A stretch of DNA of 64,000 nt from Streptomyces californicus (GTDB taxonomy: Bacteria; Actinomycetota; Actinomycetes; Streptomycetales; Streptomycetaceae). The position numbers and the translations under genes are program-made. Below are positions 1 to 7,601 of this stretch, in pieces. A model generated the notes under the pieces. It was given only the letters and a program-made list of their open reading frames with translations, did not search any database and had not been told where the DNA came from. Within the stretch, counting starts at the first letter, position 1. Every line of letters starts with the position of its first letter. The stretch covers positions 153,832 to 217,831 of the forward strand of contig NZ_JNZZ01000011.1 in the NCBI RefSeq assembly GCF_000717645.1, read 5' to 3'.

Positions 1-202
1 TCCAGCCGAGCACGGTGCCGGTGCGGTCGAGGGCCACGTACCGGTGTCCGGGCAGGCGGGCGGCGTCGAAGACCGGCCAGGCGGGGGCGGCGGTCTCGAA
101 GGTGGCGTTCCCCTCGTCGATGCCGAGGCCGTAGACCGTGAGGACTCCCTCGGCGTGCACGGCGCGCATCGGCTCGACGCGCGCCGCCGGGGCGCCGGTC
201 AT
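1..202 (-). CDS. arsN: GNAT acetyltransferase of the PAT/ArsN type, N-terminal part only
   Basis: The first 67 codons are present and the gene runs off the left edge. The visible part has the N-terminal pattern of phosphinothricin/arsinothricin acetyltransferases: a YGLGIDEGNATFET stretch, then P-x-W and a DAARLPGHRYVAL stretch leading to the first core strand. Its ATG overlaps the arsC stop as ATGA (199-202), so it is the last visible gene of the arsR-acr3-arsC run and is probably translationally coupled. In arsenic clusters such enzymes are known to N-acetylate the organoarsenical antibiotic arsinothricin. That substrate is inferred here from context; a phosphinothricin or other amine acetyltransferase cannot be excluded. 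The acetyl-CoA binding half lies outside the window. Confidence 0.72.
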   Translation of the reverse strand, partial: MTGAPAARVEPMRAVHAEGVLTVYGLGIDEGNATFETAAPAWPVFDAARLPGHRYVALDRTGTVLGW

Positions 203-621
203 GCGTCGGGCTGCGGGGCGATGGCGTCGATCAGGGCGCGGACGCGTCGTTCGATCTCGTCCCGGATGGGGCGCACGGCGGCGACGCCCCGGCCGGCCGG
301 GTCCGGAAGCCGCCAGTCCAGGTAGCGCTTGCCGGGGAAGACGGGGCACGCGTCCCCGCAGCCCATGGTGATGACGACGTCGGAGGCGCGGACGGCGTCC
401 GCCGTGAGGACCTTGGGCACCTCGGCCGCGATGTCGATGCCGACCTCGGCGAGCGCCTCGACGACGGCCGGGTTGACCGTGTCCGCCGGTGCGGACCCGG
501 CGGACCGGACGTGAACGCGGTCACCGGCGAGGTGGGTGAGGAGGGCGGCGGCCATCTGCGAACGCCCGGCGTTGTGGACGCAGACGAACAGCACCGACGG
601 GCGCTGCGGAGTGTCAGGCAC
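199..621 (-). CDS. arsC: Arsenate reductase, low-molecular-weight phosphatase type
   Basis: 140 residues, the usual length of thioredoxin- or mycothiol-linked ArsC. The phosphatase loop CVHNAGRS has Cys14 and Arg20 in C-x5-R spacing. A TMGCGDACPVFPG segment carries the further cysteines used in the intramolecular relay, and DWRLPDPAG follows. The enzyme reduces arsenate to arsenite in the cytoplasm, supplying the substrate of the adjacent exporter. Its start overlaps the acr3 end by 8 bp and its stop overlaps the next ATG by 4 bp, so the run behaves as one transcript with coupled translation. Whether electrons come from thioredoxin or mycothiol cannot be told from the sequence. Confidence 0.93.
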   Translation of the reverse strand: MPDTPQRPSVLFVCVHNAGRSQMAAALLTHLAGDRVHVRSAGSAPADTVNPAVVEALAEVGIDIAAEVPKVLTADAVRASDVVITMGCGDACPVFPGKRYLDWRLPDPAGRGVAAVRPIRDEIERRVRALIDAIAPQPDA

Positions 622-1717
622 GGGTGGGCTCCTCCTGCGGTGCGGGGTTCGTGGGGGCGGCGGGGGTGAAGTAGCGGCGTGCGTACAGGGCCACGTGGAC
701 CAGGCCGATCAGTACGGGCACTTCGATGAGCGGACCGACGACACCGGCCAGCGCCTGGCCCGAGGTGGCGCCGAAGGCGGCGATCGCGACCGCGATGGCG
801 AGTTCGAAGTTGTTGCCCGCCGCTGTGAAGGCGAGCGTGGTGGTACGGGGGTGGTCGAGGCCGACGGCCTTGCCCAGGAGCATCGATCCGGCCCACATCA
901 CCACGAAGTAGACCAGCAGCGGCAGCGCGATGCGGGCCACGTCGAACGGCTGCGAGGTGATCGCGCCGCCCTGGAGCGCGAAGAGCACGACGATCGTGAA
1001 CAGCAGTCCGTACAGGGCGAACGGGCCGATACGCGGGATCAGGCGCGTCTCGTACCAGGTGCGCCCCTTGGCCCTCTCCCCGATGCGGCGGGTCAGGTAG
1101 CCGGCCGCGAGAGGGATGCCGAGGAAGATGAGGACGCTGCGGGCGATCTCCCACACGGAGACGTCCAGACCCGTCTGCTCCAGGCCGAGCCAACCCGGGA
1201 GCACCTGGAGGTAGAACCAGCCGAGCGCGGAGAACGCGATGACCTGGAACACCGAGTTGAGCGCGACCAGGACGGCCGCCGCCTCGCGGTGACCGCATGC
1301 CAGGTCGTTCCAGATGATGACCATGGCGATACAGCGGGCCAGGCCGACGATGATCAGACCGGTGCGGTACTCGGGCAGGTCGGGCAGGAACATCCAGGCC
1401 AGCGCGAACATGAGGGCCGGTCCGAGCACCCAGTTCAGCAGCAGCGACGGCAGCAGCAGGCGCCGGTCGCGGGTCACGGTGTCGAGCCGGTCGTAGCGGA
1501 CCTTGGCCAGGACCGGGTACATCATCACGAGCAGGCCGAGTGCGATCGGCAGGGACACCCCGCTCACGGTCACCGTGGCCAGCGCGTCCCCGAGCCCCGG
1601 CACCAGGCGGCCGAGGCCGAGGCCGGCGGCCATCGCGGCGAGAATCCACACGGCCAGGTAGCGGTCCAGGAACGACAGCCTCCCGGCCACGCCCTGTTCC
1701 GGCGCGCCGGCGCTCAC
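614..1717 (-). CDS. acr3: ACR3-family arsenite efflux permease
   Basis: 367 residues with about ten hydrophobic segments. It carries the family stretch GLARCIAMVIIWNDLACG, whose Cys is the conserved thiolate of ACR3 carriers, and a second conserved region around AGNNFELAIAVAIAAFG. It exports arsenite across the cytoplasmic membrane using the proton gradient. The start chosen is GTG at 1717, which overlaps the arsR stop as GTGA (1714-1717). A much longer upstream reading in the same frame only reads through arsR. It sits between regulator and reductase, the usual ars operon order. Confidence 0.93.
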   Translation of the reverse strand: MSAGAPEQGVAGRLSFLDRYLAVWILAAMAAGLGLGRLVPGLGDALATVTVSGVSLPIALGLLVMMYPVLAKVRYDRLDTVTRDRRLLLPSLLLNWVLGPALMFALAWMFLPDLPEYRTGLIIVGLARCIAMVIIWNDLACGHREAAAVLVALNSVFQVIAFSALGWFYLQVLPGWLGLEQTGLDVSVWEIARSVLIFLGIPLAAGYLTRRIGERAKGRTWYETRLIPRIGPFALYGLLFTIVVLFALQGGAITSQPFDVARIALPLLVYFVVMWAGSMLLGKAVGLDHPRTTTLAFTAAGNNFELAIAVAIAAFGATSGQALAGVVGPLIEVPVLIGLVHVALYARRYFTPAAPTNPAPQEEPTRA

Positions 1718-2118
1718 GAGGCGTCGCCCGTCGCCGGGGAACCGGCCGTAGCGGTGCCGCCGGGGCGGGTCAGGACGCCCGCCAGGCGGTCGGTCGTCTC
1801 CGGCAGCAGCCAGTAGTAGACCCAGGTGCCGCGCCGCTCGCAGTCGATCAGGCCGGCCTGCCGCAGCAGCTTGAGGTGGTGCGAGATCGTCGGCTGCGAC
1901 AGATCGAACGCCGGGGTGAGATCGCAGACGCAGACCTCGCCGCCCGCCCGCGACGCGATCATGGACAGCAGCCGCAGGCGCACCGGATCGCCGAGCGCCT
2001 TGAACACCTTCGCCAGCTCTTCGGCCTGTTCCTCGCCCAGGGGGGCGGTCAGCAGACCCGGGCAGCACGCCCCGGCCGCCTCGGACCGCCCCACCACCGC
2101 AAGCTCTTGTTTCGACAT
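1714..2118 (-). CDS. arsR: Arsenite-responsive ArsR repressor
   Basis: 134-residue winged-helix protein. The classic metalloid site is EVCVCDLT (Cys63 and Cys65), followed by a recognition helix in the LSQPTISHHLKLL region. A vicinal pair, Cys18-Cys19, near the N-terminus may add a third thiol ligand. Such repressors leave their operator when As(III) binds. It is the first gene of the leftward ars run and faces arsI across an 89-bp gap, so it probably controls both directions and itself. Confidence 0.93.
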   Translation of the reverse strand: MSKQELAVVGRSEAAGACCPGLLTAPLGEEQAEELAKVFKALGDPVRLRLLSMIASRAGGEVCVCDLTPAFDLSQPTISHHLKLLRQAGLIDCERRGTWVYYWLLPETTDRLAGVLTRPGGTATAGSPATGDAS

Positions 2119-2207
2119 TCTTCTATGTTGACACCCTTCGAAACAGCGCGCAATCTTGCATCGAAGAACGTCGATTCAAGCCGATTCCGGCGAAGGGGAG
2201 AACCACC
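2119..2207. promoter_or_regulatory. Divergent ars control region with candidate ArsR operator
   Basis: The 89-bp gap between arsR (leftward) and arsI (rightward) is less GC-rich than its flanks. It holds the dyad ATCGA-N6-TCGAT at 2160-2175, with further TTCGAA-like pieces at 2137-2142. A strong ribosome site (GAAGGGGAG, 2192-2200) precedes the arsI ATG. Positions suit an ArsR operator that shuts both promoters; binding itself is inferred. Confidence 0.6.
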
Positions 2208-2687
2208 ATGTCCCGTGCTCAGCTCGCCCTGCGCGTCAGCGACCTCGAAGCATCCGTCGCCTTCTACACGAAGCTGTTCGGCGCCGAACCGGCCAAGCGC
2301 CGCGAGGGGTACGCCAACTTCGCCCTCACCGAGCCCCCGCTCAAGCTCGTCCTCATCGAGGGCGAGCCGGGAGAGGAGACCCGTCTCGACCACCTCGGCG
2401 TCGAGGTCGAGTCCACCGACCAGGTCGCGGCGGCCGCCGGCCGCCTCAAGGACGCCGGGCTGGCCACGTTCGAGGAGAACGACACGTCCTGCTGCTACGC
2501 CCTCCAGGACAAGGTCTGGGTCCGCGGGCCCGGCCAGGAGCCCTGGGAGGTCTACGTGGTCAAGGCCGACGCGGACACCCTCGGCAAGAGCGCCCGCACC
2601 GAGGGCGACGCCGAGGCCGGCTGCTGCGCCACGGAGACGCCGGCGAACGAGGCCCCCGCGCCCGGGGGTTCGTGCGGTTGCGGCTGA
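2208..2687 (+). CDS. arsI: ArsI/CadI-type VOC-fold dioxygenase, likely C-As lyase
   Basis: 159 residues of the vicinal-oxygen-chelate (glyoxalase) fold. Gln5, His62 and Glu114 stand where the Fe(II) ligands of ArsI lie, with matching spacing. The NDTSCCYALQ stretch holds the vicinal Cys95-Cys96 pair that binds trivalent organoarsenicals in known ArsI enzymes. These enzymes split the C-As bond of methylarsenite or aromatic arsenicals using oxygen. The C-terminal tail adds five more cysteines (GCC and CGCG pieces), which may help metal capture. A CadI-like cadmium-induced role is the alternative. It is transcribed divergently from arsR. Confidence 0.82.
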   Translation: MSRAQLALRVSDLEASVAFYTKLFGAEPAKRREGYANFALTEPPLKLVLIEGEPGEETRLDHLGVEVESTDQVAAAAGRLKDAGLATFEENDTSCCYALQDKVWVRGPGQEPWEVYVVKADADTLGKSARTEGDAEAGCCATETPANEAPAPGGSCGCG

Positions 2688-2734
2688 CCCGGGCAGAGGT
2701 ACGCGGTGCACCGCCCGCACGGGGAGGCACTCAC

Positions 2735-2839
2735 GGCCCCGGCTTCCGACATCTGCATAGCCGCGCCGGCGCTCGCGGCCCGCTTTCCGGCATCTGCACG
2801 GTCGTACTGACATTCCCGGCCCGGTTTCCGACGTCTGCA
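2735..2839. repeat. Three degenerate direct repeats with about 41-bp period
   Basis: Copies at 2735-2757, 2777-2798 and 2818-2839 share the core GGCCC-TTCCGACATCTGCA with a few changes. They fill the 283-bp gap between arsI and the toxin-antitoxin pair. No open frame or hairpin explains them. The even spacing, near four helical turns, would suit repeated protein binding, or they are remnants of a duplicated segment. Confidence 0.7.
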
Positions 2840-2970
2840 CGGGCACGAGCTTTCCGTCGACAGCGGCAGCCTCCATTGACGCAGGTCAGCAGGGTGCACG
2901 CCCGCCGCCGACCGGAGCGCCCCGCAGGCTCCTGTGGACGAGGGCAGACTTTTGAAGTACCTTCCAAGTT

Positions 2971-3462
2971 ATGACGACCATGCCTGCCGAAGCGAACTTC
3001 TCGGAGCTCATCCAAAAGCCCAAGGACACCGTCGCCCGCATGCAGGTCAACGCCCGTCGCGGCCTCTTGCTCCACCGCCGCGACGAAGAGGACCTGTACC
3101 TCACCACCGCCGCGCGAGCCGAGCAGGCCGTTCAGGTCGTCGACTCCACCACCCGCATGTTCGTCGCCCTCCTGAGGGAGAGCCCCGCAGCCGTTGAACT
3201 GCTGACCCGCGCGTTTCCCGAGGCGTTCCCCTGGGTCCGCTTCCTTCCGCGAAAGGCCGTCCAGGAGTTCCTGCTGGAGTTCGTCGAAACGGCTCGGGCC
3301 AGCACCTCTCTCGGCAGCCTGGCTCCGATCACCACAGTGATAGCCGCCTGGAAGCACACGGCAGAGATCTACGCCGACCCCGAGCTGCACGCCACCCTCA
3401 CCCAGGACCACGGCGACGGCGACTTCGGAGACGTACCCGTGCCGCCGTCGGAGGACGAGTGA
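2971..3462 (+). CDS. Phd/YefM-type antitoxin with C-terminal extension
   Basis: 163 residues. The first 50 residues match the Phd/YefM pattern: NFSELIQKPKDTVARMQ, then RRGLLLHRRDEEDLYLTTAARAEQ. This is the DNA-binding dimer fold of type II antitoxins. The remaining 110 residues are helical and end in an acidic tail (VPVPPSEDE), longer than plain Phd proteins, presumably to wrap the toxin. The stop overlaps the next start as GTGA (3459-3462). Upstream there is no clear ribosome site; the ATG follows AAGTACCTTCCAAGTT directly, so leaderless translation is possible and that imperfect dyad could be the autoregulatory site. Confidence 0.8.
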   Translation: MTTMPAEANFSELIQKPKDTVARMQVNARRGLLLHRRDEEDLYLTTAARAEQAVQVVDSTTRMFVALLRESPAAVELLTRAFPEAFPWVRFLPRKAVQEFLLEFVETARASTSLGSLAPITTVIAAWKHTAEIYADPELHATLTQDHGDGDFGDVPVPPSEDE

Positions 3463-3815
3463 GCTTAGGCAAGAACGACGACGTCCCGCCCCCTCCGGCC
3501 AAGGGCGAGTACCACATCAAGTTCGCCAACCGGCAGGCGGCCGTCGGCTGGCGGCAGTTGATGCAACAGATACCGGCCAACACGAACACTGCCTGGCATC
3601 TGATGAGGAAGACGCCGTCACCGGCTGTCGAAACGGACCGGCATCACCGGCTCAAGTTCGCTCTGGCCGAGGGAGTTCGGGGCGGCGAGACATTCCCTCA
3701 GTGGCAGATCGAAGTGTCCGGGGGCGGGCGCATCTGGTATCTGCACGACGAGAACCGGCAGACCTGTTGGGTAACGCAAGCGGGCACTGGGCATCCTCGG
3801 CAGACTGACCGGTGA
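3459..3815 (+). CDS. RelE/ParE-like toxin partner
   Basis: 118 residues from a GTG that overlaps the antitoxin stop. The C-terminal half shows the RelE/ParE-superfamily outline: QWQIEVSGGGRIWYLHDENRQTCWV, then TGHPRQT, giving the central strands and the basic C-terminus. RelE-type proteins cut mRNA on the ribosome while ParE types block gyrase; which applies is not clear from the sequence. The coupled order antitoxin-toxin is normal for this class. A weak hairpin (CCCCAC 3835-3840 with GTGGGG 3847-3852) follows. Confidence 0.72.
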   Translation: MSLGKNDDVPPPPAKGEYHIKFANRQAAVGWRQLMQQIPANTNTAWHLMRKTPSPAVETDRHHRLKFALAEGVRGGETFPQWQIEVSGGGRIWYLHDENRQTCWVTQAGTGHPRQTDR

Positions 3816-3998
3816 TCCCGCATGGTGAAGCGGGCCCCACCGTTCCGTGGGGACCGCTTGACCACGCCATGCCAGCCGTCAACGGGGCATGCCCGTGCCG
3901 CGTCCGGGCCCTCCGCCTTCGCCGGTCGGCAGCAAGAGCACCGGCGGGTCGACGAACAGTCATCCGCCGTGTCACTCCCGCCGGCTCAGCCCGGCGGC

Positions 3999-4730
3999 TC
4001 ACCCCACCGGCTTGCGCCAGACCGAGATGTGTCGGGGGGAGTCGTCGGTGAACGGGGAGCCGTCCCAGTCCGCCACGCGTTGTTCCTGTTCGAGGCCGGC
4101 GATGCGGGCCATCAGGTCGAGCTCCGCCGGCCAGGCGTACCGGTGGCGGGAGGCGCCTCGGCGGTAGCGGCCGTCCTCGCCGTCGCGGGTGAAGTGGTGG
4201 GACACCAGGTGCTGTTGGACCAGCTCGAAGGTGTCGAACCCCAGGTGCCGGTCCGATACGTCGAACGGCACCGCGACCTGGCCGGGCGGCAGGAAGCGCA
4301 GCGGGGGCACGACCAGCTCGATGACGAACCGGCCGCCGGGGGCGAGGTGGCGGGCCGCGTTCTCGAAGCACGCGACCTGCTCGTCCTGCGTGAGCAGGTT
4401 GGAGATGGTGTTGTAGACGAGGTAGACGAGGGTGAAGGAGCCGGGGACGACCGTGGTGGCCATGTCCCCGATCACCACCGGGAGGGTCTCCTCGTCGGCC
4501 TTGGTGCGGAGCACGTCCGCCATCGGCTCGGACAGTTCGATGCCCGTCACCAGAACGCCGCGCTCCCGGAGCGGCACGCCCACGCGGCCGGTGCCGATGG
4601 CGAACTCCAGGGCCCGGCCGTTCCCGGCGAGCCGGGCGAGGAAGTCGAGGGCGGCGGGCGAGGAGTTCTCGGCCTCCTCGGCGTCGTAGCGGTCGGCGGT
4701 CTCTCGGGTCCACAGTTCGCTGCTCGTCAC
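3999..4730 (-). CDS. Class I SAM-dependent methyltransferase
   Basis: 243 residues from GTG 4730. SAM motif I is LEFAIGTGRVGVPL (about residues 41-54), followed by an acidic strand end VTGIELSEPM and the strand-4 region GSFTLVYLVYNTISNL. The C-terminal half is a small beta-rich region typical of methyltransferases acting on small molecules or natural products. The frame stays open 44 codons upstream, but that stretch is basic and low in complexity, so the later start is preferred. Neighbours do not suggest a substrate. Confidence 0.82.
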   Translation of the reverse strand: MTSSELWTRETADRYDAEEAENSSPAALDFLARLAGNGRALEFAIGTGRVGVPLRERGVLVTGIELSEPMADVLRTKADEETLPVVIGDMATTVVPGSFTLVYLVYNTISNLLTQDEQVACFENAARHLAPGGRFVIELVVPPLRFLPPGQVAVPFDVSDRHLGFDTFELVQQHLVSHHFTRDGEDGRYRRGASRHRYAWPAELDLMARIAGLEQEQRVADWDGSPFTDDSPRHISVWRKPVG

Positions 4731-4903
4731 GGGCGACCACTCTGCCGCGCGCACTCTGCCCTGTCGACGCGATTTCCCGGGAGGCGCTCCCTCGCCCGCG
4801 CTCTCCGCCGCACCCACGGTCCCGGCTCTCCCCGCTGCCAGTTCCAGGGCTCGTGTGATCATGGGCGTGGACGGCAGAGTCGGCGGAGCGAGAGGGAGCG
4901 GCG

Positions 4904-5185
4904 GTGAGCGAGAAGCAGTCGTACCTCGGTACGCCGGCGACCCTCGCCGTCATGATCATCGCGGCGGTCTGGACGGCGGCGAGTTCGGGAACCGCCCCGT
5001 ACGCGCGCGTGTTGGCGTGCGTCTGGGCGGGCGGTGCCGCGGTGAACCTCGTACTTCTGCTGGTCAGGCGGCGGCGTGACCTGCGCGCGGCCACCCAGGC
5101 CGCTGCGGACGGCGCGGACGCCAAGGACGCCGAGGGCGCCAGGAACGCCGCAGACGCGAAGGCCGCCGCGGACGCCGACCGCTGA
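4904..5185 (+). CDS. Small membrane protein with charged Ala-rich tail
   Basis: 93 residues from GTG 4904 after a GAGAGGGAGCGGCG ribosome site. Two hydrophobic segments (about residues 11-31 and 36-54) are followed by RRRRD and a tail of Ala, Asp and Lys repeats. The positive-inside rule puts the tail in the cytoplasm. No family is recognised. It faces away from the methyltransferase gene and may share its divergent promoter. Confidence 0.6.
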   Translation: MSEKQSYLGTPATLAVMIIAAVWTAASSGTAPYARVLACVWAGGAAVNLVLLLVRRRRDLRAATQAAADGADAKDAEGARNAADAKAAADADR

Positions 5186-5258
5186 TACGACCGCTGATAG
5201 GGCCGCCGGAGCCCGTGTACCGGCATCGATGTCAGTGCCCCCTGGCACGATCGGCCGC

Positions 5259-5660
5259 ATGACCGTCTACCTCCTCACCGACATCGAGCAGGCCGTGCGC
5301 AGCAGTTGGAGCGCCGAGACCTGCACCCCGGAGTACCGCGACCGCTGGACTCCGGACAATCCCGCGCGCGACCAGTGCGGGGTCACCGCCATGGTGCTGA
5401 ACGACCTGCTCGGCGGGGAGTTGGTCCGGGGCGAGGTCCACGTCGACGGCGTCCGGACCGACTTCCACTGGTGGAACCGGCTCGGTGCGGGGGTGGAAGT
5501 CGACCTGACCCGGGAGCAGTTCGGGCCCGAGGAGTCCGTCGTCGGCGGTGACGTCATCGTCCGGCCGCCGGTCACCGAGTGGTCGCGGCTCCAGGAGGAG
5601 TACCTGCTCCTGCGCGATCGCGTCATGGGGCGGCTCGGTGCGGGGGCGGTCGCGCCGTAG
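5259..5660 (+). CDS. YunG-like family protein
   Basis: 133 residues. The pattern SWSAETCTPEYRDRW, DQCGVTAMVLNDLLGGELV, WNRLGAGVEVDLTREQF resembles the YunG family of unknown function. Conserved Cys, His and Trp residues (TCTP, QCG, FHWWNRL) hint at a papain-like cysteine hydrolase fold, but this is only an analogy. The start ATG 5259 is preferred because the upstream part of the open frame overlaps the previous gene and reads as low-complexity Arg/Pro/Thr. Confidence 0.7.
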   Translation: MTVYLLTDIEQAVRSSWSAETCTPEYRDRWTPDNPARDQCGVTAMVLNDLLGGELVRGEVHVDGVRTDFHWWNRLGAGVEVDLTREQFGPEESVVGGDVIVRPPVTEWSRLQEEYLLLRDRVMGRLGAGAVAP

Positions 5661-5830
5661 CTGATCCGTGGCCGTTCCGTGCCCGGCCGGACCGGCCGAA
5701 GTGGCCCTCGTACGCACTACGGTGAGTGCGTGCCGTCGCGCCGCCCCGTCGCGCGCGGCGGCCCGTCGGCGCCTTTGGGCACGCGGCCGGCGGACCACCT
5801 TCCAGGGCAAGGAGAACGGGGAGAGCGATC

Positions 5831-6079
5831 ATGAGTGAGTCTCTGAGGACCTTCGTCGGCGGCACCGAGGTGGAGGTGCCGAACAGCATCCCGGACATCC
5901 GTGCCGCGCTGCCCGACGAGAGACGCGAGGAGTTCGATCTCGCGATCAACAAGGCCGGTGTGCACGAGATCCACGCCGTGATGCGGCACTGGATGCTGGA
6001 GGCCGTCCCCGATCCCGAGGCCGAGAAGATCCTGGCCCGGCTGGCGCGGGACGAGGCCGAGAGGCGGAGCGTCGCTTGA
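5831..6079 (+). CDS. Small acidic protein, candidate antitoxin
   Basis: 82 residues behind a good ribosome site (AAGGAGAACGGGGAG). It is acidic and helical: DIRAALPDERREEFDLAINKAG, then VMRHWMLEA and PEAEKILARLARDEAERR. The layout recalls small actinomycete antitoxin-like proteins found beside RelE-like genes; no motif proves it. Its stop TGA overlaps the TTG start of the next ORF, the usual coupling of type II toxin-antitoxin pairs. Confidence 0.6.
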   Translation: MSESLRTFVGGTEVEVPNSIPDIRAALPDERREEFDLAINKAGVHEIHAVMRHWMLEAVPDPEAEKILARLARDEAERRSVA

Positions 6080-6318
6080 GCTTCCGTATCTCCTACGCAC
6101 CGCCCGCCGACGACACCCTGGCCAAGATGCGCGACGGCGAGACGTTCCGGGACGCGATGGCCCGTACGCTCGGCGCGGAGCCGTACGGCCACGCCTCCTC
6201 CGCCGTCAAGCGCGAGCGGGACCGGCGCGAGGCGACCGTCGCCGGGGCCATCGTCCTCTACTACGTCTCCCGGTCCGTCCTCACCGTCACCGTGGTCCGG
6301 CTCGTGCCGCTGCCCTGA
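6076..6318 (+). CDS. Short RelE/ParE-like protein, candidate toxin
   Basis: 80 residues from a TTG start inside the preceding stop (TTGA, 6076-6079). It begins FRISYAPPADDTLAKM and ends TVAGAIVLYYVSRSVLTVTVVRLVPLP. The end matches the last strands of ParE/RelE toxins (an LYYVS-x-VLTVTVVR type). At 80 residues it is close to the family minimum. The start could also lie a few codons inside, but the overlap favours TTG. It is probably the toxin of the preceding gene; activity is inferred. Confidence 0.55.
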   Translation: MSFRISYAPPADDTLAKMRDGETFRDAMARTLGAEPYGHASSAVKRERDRREATVAGAIVLYYVSRSVLTVTVVRLVPLP

Positions 6319-6407
6319 GACCGGCCGGAAGGACCTGGCACACCCGTACCGACGGCCTGCCGCGCGGTCCCGTCCGCCCTCACCGGCCGGCCGAACCCCG
6401 CCGACGC

Positions 6408-6447
6408 CGCGCGCCCCTGGCCCCAACCTCTGGGCCGGGGGCGCGCG
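6408..6447. terminator. Bidirectional terminator hairpin
   Basis: Arms 6408-6423 and 6432-6447 pair over 16 bp with one G-U, leaving an 8-nt loop. It lies between the convergent toxin-antitoxin-like pair and the lipoprotein gene, so it can end both transcripts. Streptomyces terminators commonly lack a U run, as here. Confidence 0.8.
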
Positions 6448-6463
6448 TTCCTCCGCGGTGCCG

Positions 6464-7279
6464 TCAGCCGAGCTTCTTGTCCTGGGCCGCCACGACCTCC
6501 GCCGGCACCTCGAACTTCACACCGGCGTCGCCGGCCGCCGCCAGGTTGAAGGCGAAGAACGTCGCGACCGAACTCCCCTTGCGCAGTGCCACCAGCTTGA
6601 ACGGGGCCTTGTCGCCGTCGTCCTCGGAGGTGACGGTCCACGCCGCGGACTCCTCGCCGCCGGTGACCTTCTCCTCGGCGACCGAGGCGATCTTGGTCGG
6701 CGTACCGGCGACCGTGGCGGTGAAGCCGCCCGCGCAGTCCGCCGCCGCCTTCTTCAGCGCCGAGAACGTGTCGGCGCCCGCCGTCCCCTCGTAGGAGTGC
6801 AGCGCGACGAACGTGGACGTCAGGTTGAAGGCGTCCTTGAACGCGTCCTCGGCATCGCCCTCCGCCAGGTCCTCCAGCGACTTCTTCTTGCCGTCGGTCT
6901 TCGGCTCGTCGATCACCTTGCGCTTCGCGCTCGCGGCCGAACCCTCCTGCGCCACGCCGTACATGGCGTGGGCGACCGGCAGGCACTCCTTCTTGTCGAC
7001 CTTGACGCCGTCCGCCGGGACCTCGTCGGCCGCGCCCGCCTTGGTGATCTTGGTGCCCTCGACGTCGCCCTGGGCGAGGGCGGCCTTCTCCACCTCGTCC
7101 GCGCTGAGCGTCTTGGCCGGAGTCTCCGGGGCCGAGGAGGATCCGGCCGCCGCGGCCTTGTCGTCCTTCTTCCCGTCCTTGCCGTCGGCGTCCGACGCGC
7201 CGCCACAGGCCGTGGCGAGCAGGGTGAGGGCGGCCGCGGAGGCGGCGAGAGCGGTACGGCGTACGGCAGTGGCGCGCAT
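6464..7279 (-). CDS. Secreted lipoprotein of unknown function
   Basis: 271 residues. The signal peptide ends in a lipobox, TLLATACGG, so Cys is lipidated and the protein is tethered outside the membrane. A Lys/Asp/Ala linker follows, then a globular part of about 200 residues (EVEKAALAQGDVEGTKI and similar) that I cannot assign beyond a streptomycete lipoprotein family. The second of two close ATGs (7279) is preferred because GGAGAG then stands 11 nt upstream; the other (7288) is too near that site. Confidence 0.8.
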   Translation of the reverse strand: MRATAVRRTALAASAAALTLLATACGGASDADGKDGKKDDKAAAAGSSSAPETPAKTLSADEVEKAALAQGDVEGTKITKAGAADEVPADGVKVDKKECLPVAHAMYGVAQEGSAASAKRKVIDEPKTDGKKKSLEDLAEGDAEDAFKDAFNLTSTFVALHSYEGTAGADTFSALKKAAADCAGGFTATVAGTPTKIASVAEEKVTGGEESAAWTVTSEDDGDKAPFKLVALRKGSSVATFFAFNLAAAGDAGVKFEVPAEVVAAQDKKLG

Positions 7280-7288
7280 GGGTGTCAT

Positions 7289-7601
7289 CTCTCCGGTTCG
7301 GGGTGCGATCGCCCCTTTGCCGCGCGGCACTTCGACGCCGTCTGGACGGGCCGTCGCAGTGCCCCACACTCTACGATCGAACCTGTGAGCGATGACGGGT
7401 TCGGAGCGCCCCTCCCGGGATCGTGATTCCGCTGTGATCATCTTGTGAACGCGCTGTGCGGGGCGGGGGTACAACCTTTCGGCCCTGCCCGGTCGTTGCG
7501 CTCATCGCCGTCGTGGGCAAGGGCTTCCCCACTGTGTCCGACCGGGCAGCCTCCCCACCGTGTCCGTTCGGACCGCCGACGCGGGGCCGCGCGGGGGGAG
7601 G
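7289..7601. other. 313-bp intergenic region
   Basis: It lies upstream of the lipoprotein gene and downstream of the YbjN gene. An imperfect direct repeat (CCCCACTGTGTCCGACCGG and CCCCACCGTGTCCGTTCGG, about 7528-7572) is visible. No gene is supported. Confidence 0.4.

Noticed and set aside
231..1649. Long minus-strand open frame overlapping arsC and acr3
   Set aside because: It is a frame shadow of two clear genes; its translation is Arg/Pro-rich with no domain.
1718..2068. N-terminal extension of the acr3 frame
   Set aside because: It only reads through arsR in another frame. GTG 1717 with the GTGA overlap is a better start.
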